DNA of 61,646 nucleotides from contig JAUMVO010000011.1 in assembly GCA_030530095.1 (NCBI GenBank), positions 1 to 61,646 of the forward strand, given 5' to 3'. Shown here piece by piece: positions 17,923 through 27,188 of the stretch (its first letter is position 1; every line of letters begins with the position of its first letter). This DNA is from Clostridiaceae bacterium. GTDB lineage: Bacteria > Bacillota > Clostridia > Oscillospirales > Acutalibacteraceae. The notes beneath the pieces are model-generated. The model had not been told where the DNA came from, did not search any database, and was given only the letters and a program-made list of their open reading frames with translations. Both the position numbers and the translations under genes were made by a program.

Positions 17923-19488
17923 TTACTGTATTACCGCTGTGCCGAGTGCGGAAATTGCCGTGTAAAAGCCAAGGCTGACCGCACCGAATAACGCATAGCG
18001 CTCAATGATTTCCTTTCCCGACAGCTTATCGGTGTACGCTATCGGTATTATAAGCGGAAGCAGGGGAAGGAAATATCTTCCCTGCACGCCGAGTACCACG
18101 GGCGAATTGTTCGGAGTCCATGCGGAGAGCATTGAGATTATAACAAGAACAGATGAGCCGGCGAATATTGCGGCGCTCATAAGCTTCTGAGTTTCCCCGA
18201 CGTGAATACGCTCGGACTTGCCTGCGGTGGGTAAGAGTCCCATAACCGTCAGTATAACATAGATTACGAAAACTGCACCGGATATGCCTATCTGAAGCGA
18301 GCCGAGCGGGCTGCTGACCGTTGAAACCATATAGTAATAGACATTTTCCTTCAACGTCCTGAGCATCAGGATAATAAAGTCTCTGGTGTTTGTGAAAATA
18401 TAATAAACGGAATATGTCGGGGTGTCCGAGAATGCCGTGCCCGTGGTCTGATTATCAAGATTTACGGACAGATTGCGGAATTCAAGAATTATCAGAGCAG
18501 CCACCGAGAGTATCGGAACTGCAATTTTAGTCAGCAGTCTGAGCGGCTTTGACTTAATGTTTTGTTTTGGAATGAGAAGCGCCATAAACGGTATCGCGAA
18601 ATAAACCAGCTTGCAGGGAGCGAGCATTACACTCATCACAAGAAAAGCTATTATCTCGCCTGCGGATATCTCCCGCCCGGAATAAATCATACTCAGCACG
18701 CTTGCTGTCAGCAGGAATGCCAGAGCGTTGATAAACGCATCGGAAGACATGGAAGCAGCCTGCTGAAGCGATATCGGGAAGATGCCGATTATTGCAAGCG
18801 CCGTTTTGCCGAAGGGCATTTTTTTAACGGCGAGATACAGTAATATCAGATACAGACCAAGGTTCAGAAATCTGGCTATATAATAAGTCAGCGTACCGCT
18901 CAGCCGGAGCAACCTGCCGGCTGTAATTCCGATAATCTGCGGGATATAGACGTATACGGGAGAGGTGTTGACGATAACCACCTGAATAGCGGTAAGCTTC
19001 TGCTCTTCCTCGCTAGCAAATATTCTGAAATTGCCGAAGGAATTGACGTATTTTTCCGAGTTAACCGTAAAGGGTACGTTGGCGAGGTCGCAGTTTCGCA
19101 TATAAATCTGTTTGTTACTGTTCCTGCCGCCGAGTCCCAGAATAATATTTGAGTAGTTATAGGCGGTGTCAAAATGCGTAAATTCATCCGAAACGGAATT
19201 CGGAGGAATTACAACACTTATGATTGCGGCGAGTATCAGCGCAAAGACGATTAAGGTCTTTTGCTTGTCCGTTTTCAGTACAATGAAAAGAATATATGCC
19301 GCAATTGAGCCTGCGCAGGCGACCGGCACCATGAGCTTAACCATAAGACTTAGCTTGGGATGCACCGCAGCTACGGGATTGGCGTACATTCTGTATGTGA
19401 AGAATATGACAAGACCGCTGATGAATATAAGAATCAGCAGGGCAATAATGTGGCGCCCCTTGCGCAGCAATTTATCCGTCTTTTCCAT
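17923..19488 (-). CDS. DUF2142 polytopic membrane protein, second paralogue
   Basis: This 521-residue paralogue of the preceding protein comes 11 bp before it in the operon. It has the same layout: a SVSDEFTHFDTAYNYSNIILG first-loop acid motif, SPVYVYIPQIIGITAGRLLRL, and VQGRYFLPLLPLIIP near the C-terminus. The start at 19488 has AGGGGAT upstream; an ORF start 26 codons earlier lies inside the preceding gene and would add a non-membrane tail. Two copies in tandem suggest two acceptor sites or two donors. As above, the GT-C assignment is inferred. Confidence 0.82.
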   Translation of the reverse strand: MEKTDKLLRKGRHIIALLILIFISGLVIFFTYRMYANPVAAVHPKLSLMVKLMVPVACAGSIAAYILFIVLKTDKQKTLIVFALILAAIISVVIPPNSVSDEFTHFDTAYNYSNIILGLGGRNSNKQIYMRNCDLANVPFTVNSEKYVNSFGNFRIFASEEEQKLTAIQVVIVNTSPVYVYIPQIIGITAGRLLRLSGTLTYYIARFLNLGLYLILLYLAVKKMPFGKTALAIIGIFPISLQQAASMSSDAFINALAFLLTASVLSMIYSGREISAGEIIAFLVMSVMLAPCKLVYFAIPFMALLIPKQNIKSKPLRLLTKIAVPILSVAALIILEFRNLSVNLDNQTTGTAFSDTPTYSVYYIFTNTRDFIILMLRTLKENVYYYMVSTVSSPLGSLQIGISGAVFVIYVILTVMGLLPTAGKSERIHVGETQKLMSAAIFAGSSVLVIISMLSAWTPNNSPVVLGVQGRYFLPLLPLIIPIAYTDKLSGKEIIERYALFGAVSLGFYTAISALGTAVIQ

Positions 19489-19510
19489 AATATCCCCTTT
19501 TCTTTTACAG

Positions 19511-20302
19511 TTAAAGATTGTTACTGTCCTGACTCTTTGAATAAGGCTTGATAAGCAGCTTTGCAACGGGCTTTGAATGAAAACGAAGCAGCATTTCGTA
19601 GTCCTCTTTCGTGCGGCTGTTGTCGTTTATCAGGTCCGAGGTCGTTGACTCGTCGTGCACCCGGTGGCACATCTGCTGAGCGTCTGTGTAGGCAAAGCTT
19701 CCCTTTATGTTCGAGAGCCTTTCCCACTGCTGCCAGTCAATATTGCTGCCGAAGTCGTTGGTGAAGGGCGATGCGCCGACCTTATCCCTGACGTATGTTA
19801 CGGCAGGGCAGCAGATAGGGTTGCCGTATGCAATAACCAACCTCTTGAAAAAACGGGCCGACGAATTGACTTTGAGAGGGGAAAGCATAAGCTTCTTGAT
19901 TTTCAGGTTGCGGTTTCCGTAAACCTTTTCGCCGTCGCGAAGCTCAGCGTAGTGGCAGAAGCCCATAATCGGATCCTTGGCTCTGTTAAGTGTCTCAAGC
20001 ATAACTTTCAGGTAATCCTCAAGATAGGTGTCGTCCTGATGGGCTATCGTGACAAGCGCAGTTTCGGCGCAGCCGTAGGCAAAATTCCAGTCGCCGCCGA
20101 TGCCCTTGACGCCGTTGTTAATAAAGATTTCGATACCGTGCTTTTCGCAAAGCTGTGAAATGTATTCGTTGGGAGTCGAGGTGGCGAGAATTATTTTTGA
20201 TTTCACGCTCTGATTCTCGAGCGAAACGATACATTCCTCAAGATAGCTGCTTTGCTTATAAGCGCAGATTACAAAAGTATGGTCGTTAGCCGTGTATTGC
20301 AT
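19511..20302 (-). CDS. GT2 family glycosyltransferase
   Basis: The 263-residue cytosolic GT-A glycosyltransferase begins FVICAYKQSSYLEECIVSL. It has GIGGDWNFAYGCAETALVTIAHQDDTYLEDYL around residues 65-95, where HQDD takes the place of the DxD metal site. The second half has CHYAELRDG and a conserved Trp-rich acceptor region. The start at 20302 is spaced six bases from GGAGG; a start at 20308 would touch the ribosome binding site. It overlaps the end of the flippase gene by 17 bases. The sugar is unknown. Confidence 0.85.
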   Translation of the reverse strand: MQYTANDHTFVICAYKQSSYLEECIVSLENQSVKSKIILATSTPNEYISQLCEKHGIEIFINNGVKGIGGDWNFAYGCAETALVTIAHQDDTYLEDYLKVMLETLNRAKDPIMGFCHYAELRDGEKVYGNRNLKIKKLMLSPLKVNSSARFFKRLVIAYGNPICCPAVTYVRDKVGASPFTNDFGSNIDWQQWERLSNIKGSFAYTDAQQMCHRVHDESTTSDLINDNSRTKEDYEMLLRFHSKPVAKLLIKPYSKSQDSNNL

Positions 20303-21578
20303 TTTCATCCTCCTGCGTTTCGTTTGCCCGCGCTTTCATTGATGTCTTAAGGCAAATCAGGAATACCGCGAACAACAGTATGAACAGTGACGACGTGATT
20401 ACAAGATACGCGAAAATCGCGCCCGTAAAGCCGTAATTCTTAACCAGCAGATTCGGCACGAACAGCGCAATCACGAACGCGCTGATATATGCGATAAGGG
20501 CGTGGCGCTGCTTTCTGATAACGGCCAGAAGCACTATCGTCAGCGAGCTTCCTGCCGAGAAGCCGCCGCCTGTAAGCAGAACCATAAACAGCGCTCTGTA
20601 CTCGTTTAAGTTTGTGTGGTAAAGCAGGTTGAGCACGGGGATTCCCAGCAGCCAGCCGCCGCAAAGTGCCGCAATCAGAACTATTATAATCCAGCCGTAG
20701 AGCATAAGCACCGTTTTGCCGAAGCCCTTGTAGTTCTTGCTTGCCCATTTCTCCGAGAGCGGAACCATCTGAGGCCGGAACATAAACATACTCATAAGGT
20801 TTATGATAAATGCGGGCATTACAAGGTAACCGTAATGCGACTGGTCAACCTCGGTAAGATATCTGTCAATAGCGTATTTTGGGGTGTTGAAATTATATTG
20901 ATTGATGAATACCGAAATGAACAGCGGCGCTGTTGCAAGGAACAGCTTTTTAAGCTTTTCGGCGCTTGACTTCGGTATAAGAGAACCGAAATTGCGTGCA
21001 AACGGTACATCATAAACGAGTATCCAGATAAGCACGATTGCCGCCATAACCGCTGATGAGACAAACACATTACCCGTTATCAGCAGTGAAACCGTAAAGC
21101 CTGCAGCGGCAAGCAGCACCTGCGCGCCCAGTGAAAAACCGGCATTTTTAAGATAGCCGTTTAAGTGAAGGCAGCCCTGGAATATATCCGAAACCGCAAG
21201 CAAAGCCATATAGACGCAGATAATCAGCGTAAGTATGATCTTTTCAAAGCTGAAGCCCTTAATAAACACGAACGCCGCACTCGCGGTGAGCATAAGCAGA
21301 ACCGTGAGTATACGGAAAAGCATAAAGTCGGATAAGGAGAAATTGCGTTCGGTGTCGGTAACCTGAACGGTTCTCGTCTCAAACATTGCGACGGTGTACA
21401 TCATATATGCCGTCGAATACGAAAGAGAGAAGATGCCTGCTACTTCCTCACCCTTGATATAACTTACAATCATCAGCAAAACTACGGAAACGAGACTCAT
21501 TGCCGTATAGCCGAACATATTGAAAATAAAGTCCTTCTTCGGAGACTTCGCCGAAAGCCTGTAGGTTGGTAGTTGCAT
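20286..21578 (-). CDS. Polysaccharide flippase (MVF/Wzx-like)
   Basis: The 430-residue protein has about 12 membrane helices and resembles the oligosaccharide flippase (Wzx, MurJ-like) superfamily. An N-terminal amphipathic KSPKKDFIFNMFGYTAMS helix leads into helix 1. The central loop carries LFLATAPLFISVFINQYNFNTPKYAIDRYL, and the C-terminal half starts at about residue 225. Such proteins move lipid-linked glycans across the membrane. It is the first gene of the seven-gene minus-strand operon, behind a near-consensus promoter at 21609-21637. Confidence 0.85.
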   Translation of the reverse strand: MQLPTYRLSAKSPKKDFIFNMFGYTAMSLVSVVLLMIVSYIKGEEVAGIFSLSYSTAYMMYTVAMFETRTVQVTDTERNFSLSDFMLFRILTVLLMLTASAAFVFIKGFSFEKIILTLIICVYMALLAVSDIFQGCLHLNGYLKNAGFSLGAQVLLAAAGFTVSLLITGNVFVSSAVMAAIVLIWILVYDVPFARNFGSLIPKSSAEKLKKLFLATAPLFISVFINQYNFNTPKYAIDRYLTEVDQSHYGYLVMPAFIINLMSMFMFRPQMVPLSEKWASKNYKGFGKTVLMLYGWIIIVLIAALCGGWLLGIPVLNLLYHTNLNEYRALFMVLLTGGGFSAGSSLTIVLLAVIRKQRHALIAYISAFVIALFVPNLLVKNYGFTGAIFAYLVITSSLFILLFAVFLICLKTSMKARANETQEDENAIHG

Positions 21579-21608
21579 GTGCTGTTCCTCTTAAAAAATT
21601 GTTATAAA

Positions 21609-21637
21609 ATTATATCATATCTACATATTTTAGTCAA
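21609..21637 (-). promoter_or_regulatory. Sigma-A promoter of the glycan operon
   Basis: Minus strand: TTGACT (21632-21637), 17-bp spacer, TATAAT (21609-21614) with an extended TGA. It lies about 30 bp ahead of the flippase start. Confidence 0.8.
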
Positions 21638-21687
21638 CATATAGTAGACGCAGCAGACAGTTTCACAAGAAATTGATAACTGAACTA

Positions 21688-21716
21688 TTGTAATTGTCTG
21701 CACTTTATTGTATAAT
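21688..21716 (+). promoter_or_regulatory. Sigma-A promoter of the YhhN-mscS pair
   Basis: TTGTAA (21688-21693), 17-bp spacer, TATAAT (21711-21716), divergent from the glycan operon promoter. Confidence 0.65.
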
Positions 21717-21755
21717 ATAAAAATAACCGACGAAACAAAAGGGGGATTTCGTTTT

Positions 21756-22466
21756 ATGCCGATTAACTATTATTTCGTAACGCTTTTTACGGGTATAGCC
21801 GTTACCGCGCTGTTTCTGATTCTCAGAGTTAAAAAGGGCGGCTTCTGGGGCCTGTTTTCAAAGACGATGGCGAGCGTCTGCTTTATCGCGACCGCGCTTG
21901 CCGCCGCCAATCAGAAAACGCCTTACATAAAATTCGCTTCGCTGATGATAATGGGTTTCGTTTTCGGTATGCTCGGCGATATATGGCTCGACCTTAAATG
22001 GATGTACACCGACGACGTGAAGAAGTTCCTTTATGCGGGCTTTATCTCGTTCTTAATCGGCCACATCTGCTTCGTGTCGGCGATTGTAATGTATTCGCCG
22101 TGCACCTTCTGGTCGATAGTTGTTGCAATTGCGCTCGCTCTTGTTATAGCGACCGTGGCCGTGCTTCTCGAGAAGCCGATGAAGCTCAAATACGGCAAGT
22201 ATAAGCTGATAGTCTTTATCTATTCGACCACGCTGTCGATGACGCTGACCTTCTCGGCGGTCACGGCGTATATCACGAATTTTGAAAAAATCTGGGTTGT
22301 AATGACTATCGGCGCGGCGCTTTTCCTGTTCTCGGATCTTGTGCTTTCGGGCATGTATTTCAGCGACGACAAGAACAAGAATACACCCGTAAACGTAGTT
22401 GTAAATCATACGCTCTATTATGCGGCGCAGTTCATTCTCGCGTCTGCAATTCACTTTGTTAAGTAA
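21756..22466 (+). CDS. YhhN family membrane protein (lysoplasmalogenase-like)
   Basis: The 236-residue protein has about eight membrane helices and matches the YhhN/TMEM86 family, some members of which hydrolyse lysoplasmalogen. Typical features are the GMLGDIWLDLKWMY acidic motif near residue 72 and FLIGHICFVSAI near 100. The start is taken at 21756, since the earlier in-frame ATG at 21708 overlaps the -10 promoter element. Many anaerobic Clostridia make plasmalogens, so the activity is plausible but not shown. It is followed nine bases later by mscS. Confidence 0.78.
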   Translation: MPINYYFVTLFTGIAVTALFLILRVKKGGFWGLFSKTMASVCFIATALAAANQKTPYIKFASLMIMGFVFGMLGDIWLDLKWMYTDDVKKFLYAGFISFLIGHICFVSAIVMYSPCTFWSIVVAIALALVIATVAVLLEKPMKLKYGKYKLIVFIYSTTLSMTLTFSAVTAYITNFEKIWVVMTIGAALFLFSDLVLSGMYFSDDKNKNTPVNVVVNHTLYYAAQFILASAIHFVK

Positions 22467-22475
22467 GAGGCTCAA

Positions 22476-23300
22476 ATGGAACGGATTCAAAAAATACTCG
22501 ATTATGCCGTAGGTGAGTTTACCGTAGGCAAGCTTCTGGCGGCAATAATAACCTTCGTAATAGGTTACCTTGCAATAAGACTTCTGTCGGGACTGTTTGC
22601 AAAGTTTATCGACCGCACGTCAATTGACGGCACGCTTAAGAAATACTCAAAGGCGGCTATAAAGGTCGTGCTTTCGTTCATACTAGCGATGGTGGTTGTC
22701 GATGCGCTCGGCATCTCGCCGACAAGCTTTATAGCGGCGTTCTCGGTAGTCGGACTTGCGGCTTCGCTGGCGGTTCAGGATTCGCTTTCGAATATTGCGA
22801 GCGGAATAATGCTCATAATCAACAAGCCCTTCAAAGCGGGCGATTATATTGAGGTTGACAATGTCAGTGGCACGGTTGTGATAATCAGCCTTGTTCATAC
22901 GAAAATCGTAACCATCGACAACAAGATGATTTTTATTCCCAACAGTAAGCTGACGGGTTCGAAGATAACCAACTATACCGCGCAGGAAAAGCGCAGGGTT
23001 GACGTTGAAATCGGAATTTCCTATGACGTTTCCGTCGAGGACGCGAGAGCCGCTCTCTTAAAGGCGGTTGACGATTGCGGCGAGCTGTTTATCGATAAAC
23101 CTCAGCCGCCGTTTGTTGCGATTATGCGTTTTTCGGACAGCTCGATTGACTATGTAATCCGCGCATGGACTTGGACGAAAAACTATTGGGATGCATACTT
23201 CGCATTGCTCGAGAGCGTCAAGAAGGAATGCGAGCGAAGCGGTGTTGAGATTACATACAATCACATCAACGTTCACATGATAGACGGTAAAAAAGAATAA
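22476..23300 (+). CDS. mscS: Small-conductance mechanosensitive channel (MscS family)
   Basis: This 274-residue channel releases solutes on osmotic down-shock. It has two N-terminal helices (about 18-40 and 60-80) and the pore-lining third helix with FSVVGLAASLAVQDSLSNIASGIM (about 90-113). The MscS beta domain begins NKPFKAGDYIEVDNVSGTVV and contains FIPNSKL near 150, and a C-terminal alpha-beta domain follows. Length and motifs match compact MscS. It shares a transcript with the YhhN gene and is followed by a terminator. Confidence 0.93.
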   Translation: MERIQKILDYAVGEFTVGKLLAAIITFVIGYLAIRLLSGLFAKFIDRTSIDGTLKKYSKAAIKVVLSFILAMVVVDALGISPTSFIAAFSVVGLAASLAVQDSLSNIASGIMLIINKPFKAGDYIEVDNVSGTVVIISLVHTKIVTIDNKMIFIPNSKLTGSKITNYTAQEKRRVDVEIGISYDVSVEDARAALLKAVDDCGELFIDKPQPPFVAIMRFSDSSIDYVIRAWTWTKNYWDAYFALLESVKKECERSGVEITYNHINVHMIDGKKE

Positions 23301-23307
23301 AAAAGCA

Positions 23308-23330
23308 GGGCAGGTTTTACCTGCCCGTTT
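23308..23330 (+). terminator. Terminator after mscS
   Basis: A 7-bp GGGCAGG/CCTGCCC stem with a tttta loop, followed by GTTTTG, eight bases past the stop. Confidence 0.65.
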
Positions 23331-23401
23331 TGCAAAGTCCCGGAAATGGGATATTGTTATTGTTATAATAGGACCATCAAATAGAATCGGAGTGGTGAAA
23401 A

Positions 23402-24676
23402 GTGGAATATTTGCCCATCATTTTAGGCGCACTTTGTGCTGTGTTGCTGATAGTTGTTATAATACTGCTTCTGCGTCTTTCGGGTAGGGATTCGGGTTCG
23501 GCGGTTGCCGAAAAGCTTTCTTCCGAATTTGAGCAGAACAGACGCGAAATGGGCGAGAATGCGCGCATGCAGCGTGAGGAGAACTCAAAATCGCTCGAGA
23601 CCGTAAATACAAAGCTCGAAAAGCTCGGCAGGGACAATCTTGAGAGCAAGATTGACCTTATGGAAACCGTTTCAAAACAGCTCAAGATAATCAGGGACGA
23701 GAACACCGAGCAGAACGCCAGACAGACAAAAATAATCGAGGAAAGCATCGGAAAAATGCAGGAATCGAACGAAAAGAAGCTCGACGAAATGCGCACAACC
23801 GTCGACGAGAAGCTGACAAGTACGCTCAACGACAGACTGACTTCGTCGTTCAAGACAGTTTCCGAGCAGTTGCAGAACGTCTATAAATCGCTCGGAGAAA
23901 TGAAGGAGCTTTCGGCGGGAGTTACCGACAACGTAAAGGGACTTAACCGTGTGCTTACCAATGTAAAATCAAGGGGAACGTGGGCTGAAGTTCAGCTCGG
24001 GAACATACTTGATCAGACTATTCCCGGCATGTACGAAACGAATGTAAAGACCAACCCGAAATACAACGGTCAGGTTGAATTTGCCGTTAAAATTCCGTCT
24101 GCGGACAGTACGGATATAACATGGCTTCCGATTGACTCAAAGTTCCCGATGGAGGACTATGCCCGCCTTTCCGCCGCTGCCGAAAGCGGTGACACTGAAG
24201 CCGTTGAGGCTGCGAAAAAGGCTCTTGAAAGCGTTGTCAAATCCGAAGCGGATCTGATTAAGAATTATATTTCCGTTCCCGAAACGACGCCGTTTGCAAT
24301 TATGTATCTTGCAACGGAAGGACTGTATGCGGAGATACTTTCGTCAAAGAGCGGAATAGCCGAAAAAATCAAAGATATGGGCATTATGATAGCGGGCCCG
24401 AGTACGGTTACGGCGCTTCTCAATTCGCTTCAGATGGGCTTCCGCTCGATAGCCATCAACGAGAAGGCAAACGAGGTCTTCAAGGTTCTCGGCGCAGCCA
24501 AGACTCAGTACGAGAAGTTCGGCGAGCAGTTGGCACGTGCGAAGAAAAACGTTGAAGCTGCGGGCAAGGCACTCGACGAGGCGGACCACCGTAACGAGAT
24601 AATTAAGAAAAGTCTCAAAACGATTGAAACGCTTGACTCGGCTCAATCGGGTGAGATTTTAGGTATTGAAGAATGA
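23402..24676 (+). CDS. rmuC: DNA recombination protein RmuC
   Basis: The 424-residue RmuC family protein is a putative nuclease that limits inversion at short inverted repeats. It has an N-terminal membrane anchor (about 1-22) and a long coiled coil (about 35-170). The RmuC domain follows with [25 protein letters not shown] near 190 and the conserved [16 protein letters not shown] region near 240. It starts with GTG at 23402, preceded by GGAG nine bases upstream. The stop overlaps the next gene's start (ATGA), so the two are translationally coupled. Confidence 0.92.
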   Translation: MEYLPIILGALCAVLLIVVIILLLRLSGRDSGSAVAEKLSSEFEQNRREMGENARMQREENSKSLETVNTKLEKLGRDNLESKIDLMETVSKQLKIIRDENTEQNARQTKIIEESIGKMQESNEKKLDEMRTTVDEKLTSTLNDRLTSSFKTVSEQLQNVYKSLGEMKELSAGVTDNVKGLNRVLTNVKSRGTWAEVQLGNILDQTIPGMYETNVKTNPKYNGQVEFAVKIPSADSTDITWLPIDSKFPMEDYARLSAAAESGDTEAVEAAKKALESVVKSEADLIKNYISVPETTPFAIMYLATEGLYAEILSSKSGIAEKIKDMGIMIAGPSTVTALLNSLQMGFRSIAINEKANEVFKVLGAAKTQYEKFGEQLARAKKNVEAAGKALDEADHRNEIIKKSLKTIETLDSAQSGEILGIEE

Positions 24677-25275
24677 GCATTTTCAAAAAGAACGGGTTGA
24701 CGCCCGACGAATTGTTTGAACTTGAAAGATACGTCAGCGCGACGGCGATACTGATTACTTCCGATGAAATCGGCGAACCCTTCGCAGGCGCTCCTAAGGC
24801 TGCTGCGCGCCCCGCGTTCGCAAAGCCCGCAGTTCTTTCAAACCGAAGCCTTCCGGACGAAGCGGACTATGAGCTTGAAGCATGTGTATCGCAGAAAACC
24901 GACGATACACAGAATATCGAGGAGCTTATCGGCAATCTTGACGAGAGCTTTTCGCAGATGCTGCTTCGTATAATCGACGAGAAGGGAATAAAGGATTCAG
25001 AGTGCTATAAAAAGGCGCATATCGACAGAAAACTGTTTTCAAAAATACGCTCCGACATGCATTACAGACCGTCGAAGCAGACCGCCATCGCGTTTGCGAT
25101 AGCGCTTGAGCTTTCGCTTTCCGAAGCGAATGACCTGCTGAAAAAAGCCGGGTATTCTCTGTCGCACAGCAATACGTTCGATATAATAATCGAGTATTTC
25201 TTAAAGAACAGAACCTACGATTTCTTTAAGATAAATGAAGCTCTGTATCATTTTGACCAGCCTGTATTTCAATAA
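24673..25275 (+). CDS. HTH-like protein of unknown function coupled to rmuC
   Basis: The 200-residue protein has an uncharacterised N-terminal part (about 1-85). Its C-terminal module (about 90-200) resembles a domain seen at the end of many Firmicutes proteins. It begins [35 protein letters not shown] and continues with a helical region containing [23 protein letters not shown]. It looks like an XRE-type helix-turn-helix fold. It overlaps rmuC by four bases. Function is unknown; DNA binding linked to RmuC is an inference. Confidence 0.75.
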   Translation: MSIFKKNGLTPDELFELERYVSATAILITSDEIGEPFAGAPKAAARPAFAKPAVLSNRSLPDEADYELEACVSQKTDDTQNIEELIGNLDESFSQMLLRIIDEKGIKDSECYKKAHIDRKLFSKIRSDMHYRPSKQTAIAFAIALELSLSEANDLLKKAGYSLSHSNTFDIIIEYFLKNRTYDFFKINEALYHFDQPVFQ

Positions 25276-25284
25276 ATGAAAAAT

Positions 25285-25317
25285 AAAAAAATCCGTCTTT
25301 TTCAAGACGGATTTTTT
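25285..25317. terminator. Bidirectional terminator
   Basis: An 11-bp AAATCCGTCTT/AAGACGGATTT stem with a tttc loop is flanked by A and T runs. It serves the rmuC pair (plus) and the GH13 gene (minus). Confidence 0.85.
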
Positions 25318-25332
25318 GTTGACTTTAAGCGT

Positions 25333-27003
25333 TTATTCCCAGAGATAAACTCTTGCCTCATAGGGTCTGAGGGCGCATACGTCTGCCTTCTGCTCGGGAT
25401 TGTTGTAATTGCAGAGTATAACCTTGCCCTTTTCGAGATTGAAACCCGCGGGAGCGCGGAAGGTCTGGGTTTCGTCGGAGAACGAGCAGATTACAAGAGC
25501 GCGTTTGCCCTCGTAATTTCTCTCGTAGCAATAGAGCTTGTCGCTTGAATGGTAATGCTCCTTGTAATCGCCGTAAATGATAATCTTGTTCTCTTTTCTG
25601 ACCTTGAGGAGCTTACGGTAGAAGTTGAGGATTGAATCGGGATTCTTTTCCTCCTCTTCAACGTTGATTTCGGTGTAATTCGGGTTTACGCCGAACCACG
25701 GCTCAACAGTAGAGAAGCCCGCGTACTTGTCCGCCGTCCACTGTACGGGAGTACGAGCGTTTTCACGGCTGGTCTTGTTGGCAATTTTAAGATACTTGTC
25801 ATCCGAGAAGCCGAGCTTCTTGAAAAGTCTTGCGTTGTTGAAGGTTACGACGTCCTTGAACTGATCGAGCGAGTCAAGGTGATTGTTGAGCATGCCGATT
25901 TCCTGACCCTGATAGATGAAGGGCGTGCCCGACTGCATAAAGCAGGCGACAGCAAGCATTGTGCCCGACTCACGGCGAAATTTCTCGTTGCCGTAACGGC
26001 TGATAATTCTCGGATGGTCGTGGTTTTCAAGATAGAGAGCGTTCCAAGCCTTGCCGTACAAATCCTCCTGCCAGTGAGTAAACGCCTTCTTGAGCTTTTT
26101 GAGGCTGAAGGGCAGGGAAATCGTATCGGTCATAAAGCAGTCCGCGTTCATGTGGTCGAAGCCGATCATCATATCAAGCTCGTGGTCGGGGCCTGCGGTA
26201 AATTCAAGACAGGTCTTTGAGTCCGACATCGGTGACTCGCCGACTACGAAGCAGTCGTAATTGTTGATAACGTCGTCACGGAATTCCTTAAGGTATTCGT
26301 GAACGTGAGGGCCCTTCTTATAGTGCTCGATACCCGTTGCTATGGGCAGCGGGAAACCGTTGGGCAGGCCTTCCTTCTTTGAAATGAAGGTGATAACGTC
26401 CTCTCTGAAGCCGTCAACGCCCATATCCAGCCAGAAGCGCATGATTGATTTGACTTCCTCGCGTACCTTCGGGTTGTCCATATTGAGGTCGGGCTGCTTC
26501 TTTGCGAAAACGTGAAGATAGTATTCATCAATTTCGGGAACGTATTCCCACGCACCGCCTTCAAAGGTCGAAAGCCAGTTGTTGGGCGGCTTTTTGCCGT
26601 TCTTACCCTTGCCCTTGCGCCAGAAATAGTAGTCGTGGTAGGGGTTGTCAACGCTTGACTTCGACTGCTTGAACCACTCGTGCTCGTCGGAGGTGTGATT
26701 GACAACGAGGTCCATAATAACCTTCAGACCTCTCTTGTGCGCCTCATCGAGAAGCTTTTTGAACAGGTCAAGGTCGCCGTATTCGGGATTGATATTCTTG
26801 TAGTCCGAAATATCGTAGCCGTAGTCAGCCTGCGGCGAGGGATAAATCGGAGAAAACCAGATTGCGTCAACGCCGAGGCTCTTTATGTAGTCGAGCTTTT
26901 CAAGCACGCCCCACAGATCGCCGATACCGTCGCCGTTACCGTCCTTGAAGGAGCGGCACCAGATCTGATAGACCGACATTTCCTTGTACCAGGAATTATC
27001 CAT
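25333..27003 (-). CDS. GH13 alpha-glucosidase / oligo-1,6-glucosidase
   Basis: The 556-residue protein is a cytosolic glycoside hydrolase of the GH13 oligo-1,6-glucosidase type and carries no signal peptide. It begins WYKEMSVYQIWCRSFKDGNGDGIGDL. Conserved region I is DLVVNHTSDEH near 98, and region II GVDGFREDVITF near 200 holds the nucleophile Asp. VVGESPM holds the acid/base Glu near 255, and the stabilising Asp is in ENHDHPR near 330. The start at 27003 has GGAG upstream; an ORF start 16 codons earlier lacks one. It is monocistronic with its own promoter and no transporter nearby, so it probably acts on imported isomalto- or malto-oligosaccharides. Confidence 0.92.
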   Translation of the reverse strand: MDNSWYKEMSVYQIWCRSFKDGNGDGIGDLWGVLEKLDYIKSLGVDAIWFSPIYPSPQADYGYDISDYKNINPEYGDLDLFKKLLDEAHKRGLKVIMDLVVNHTSDEHEWFKQSKSSVDNPYHDYYFWRKGKGKNGKKPPNNWLSTFEGGAWEYVPEIDEYYLHVFAKKQPDLNMDNPKVREEVKSIMRFWLDMGVDGFREDVITFISKKEGLPNGFPLPIATGIEHYKKGPHVHEYLKEFRDDVINNYDCFVVGESPMSDSKTCLEFTAGPDHELDMMIGFDHMNADCFMTDTISLPFSLKKLKKAFTHWQEDLYGKAWNALYLENHDHPRIISRYGNEKFRRESGTMLAVACFMQSGTPFIYQGQEIGMLNNHLDSLDQFKDVVTFNNARLFKKLGFSDDKYLKIANKTSRENARTPVQWTADKYAGFSTVEPWFGVNPNYTEINVEEEEKNPDSILNFYRKLLKVRKENKIIIYGDYKEHYHSSDKLYCYERNYEGKRALVICSFSDETQTFRAPAGFNLEKGKVILCNYNNPEQKADVCALRPYEARVYLWE

Positions 27004-27039
27004 AACAATCACTCCGTTTTTCATATTTTTTGCATTTTC

Positions 27040-27068
27040 ATAATAGCACAACTGCTTTTGATTTACAA
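27040..27068 (-). promoter_or_regulatory. Sigma-A promoter of the GH13 gene
   Basis: Minus strand: TTGTAA (27063-27068), 17-bp spacer, TATTAT (27040-27045) with an extended TGC. Confidence 0.6.
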
Positions 27069-27126
27069 CAAAAAGTCATAAAAACAGGGCAAAGCAATAA
27101 AAATAGTTAATTTTTCTATTTTGCTA

Positions 27127-27154
27127 TTGTTTTTCCATATAAAAGGTTTATAAT
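27127..27154 (+). promoter_or_regulatory. Sigma-A promoter of the V-type ATPase operon
   Basis: TTGTTT (27127-27132), 16-bp spacer, TATAAT (27149-27154), about 35 bp before the first gene. An imperfect dyad (CAATAAAAATAG/CTATTTTGCTATTG) lies immediately upstream. Confidence 0.6.
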
Positions 27155-27188
27155 ATTATAATAATTAATTTAGTACGGGGGTATCCCT

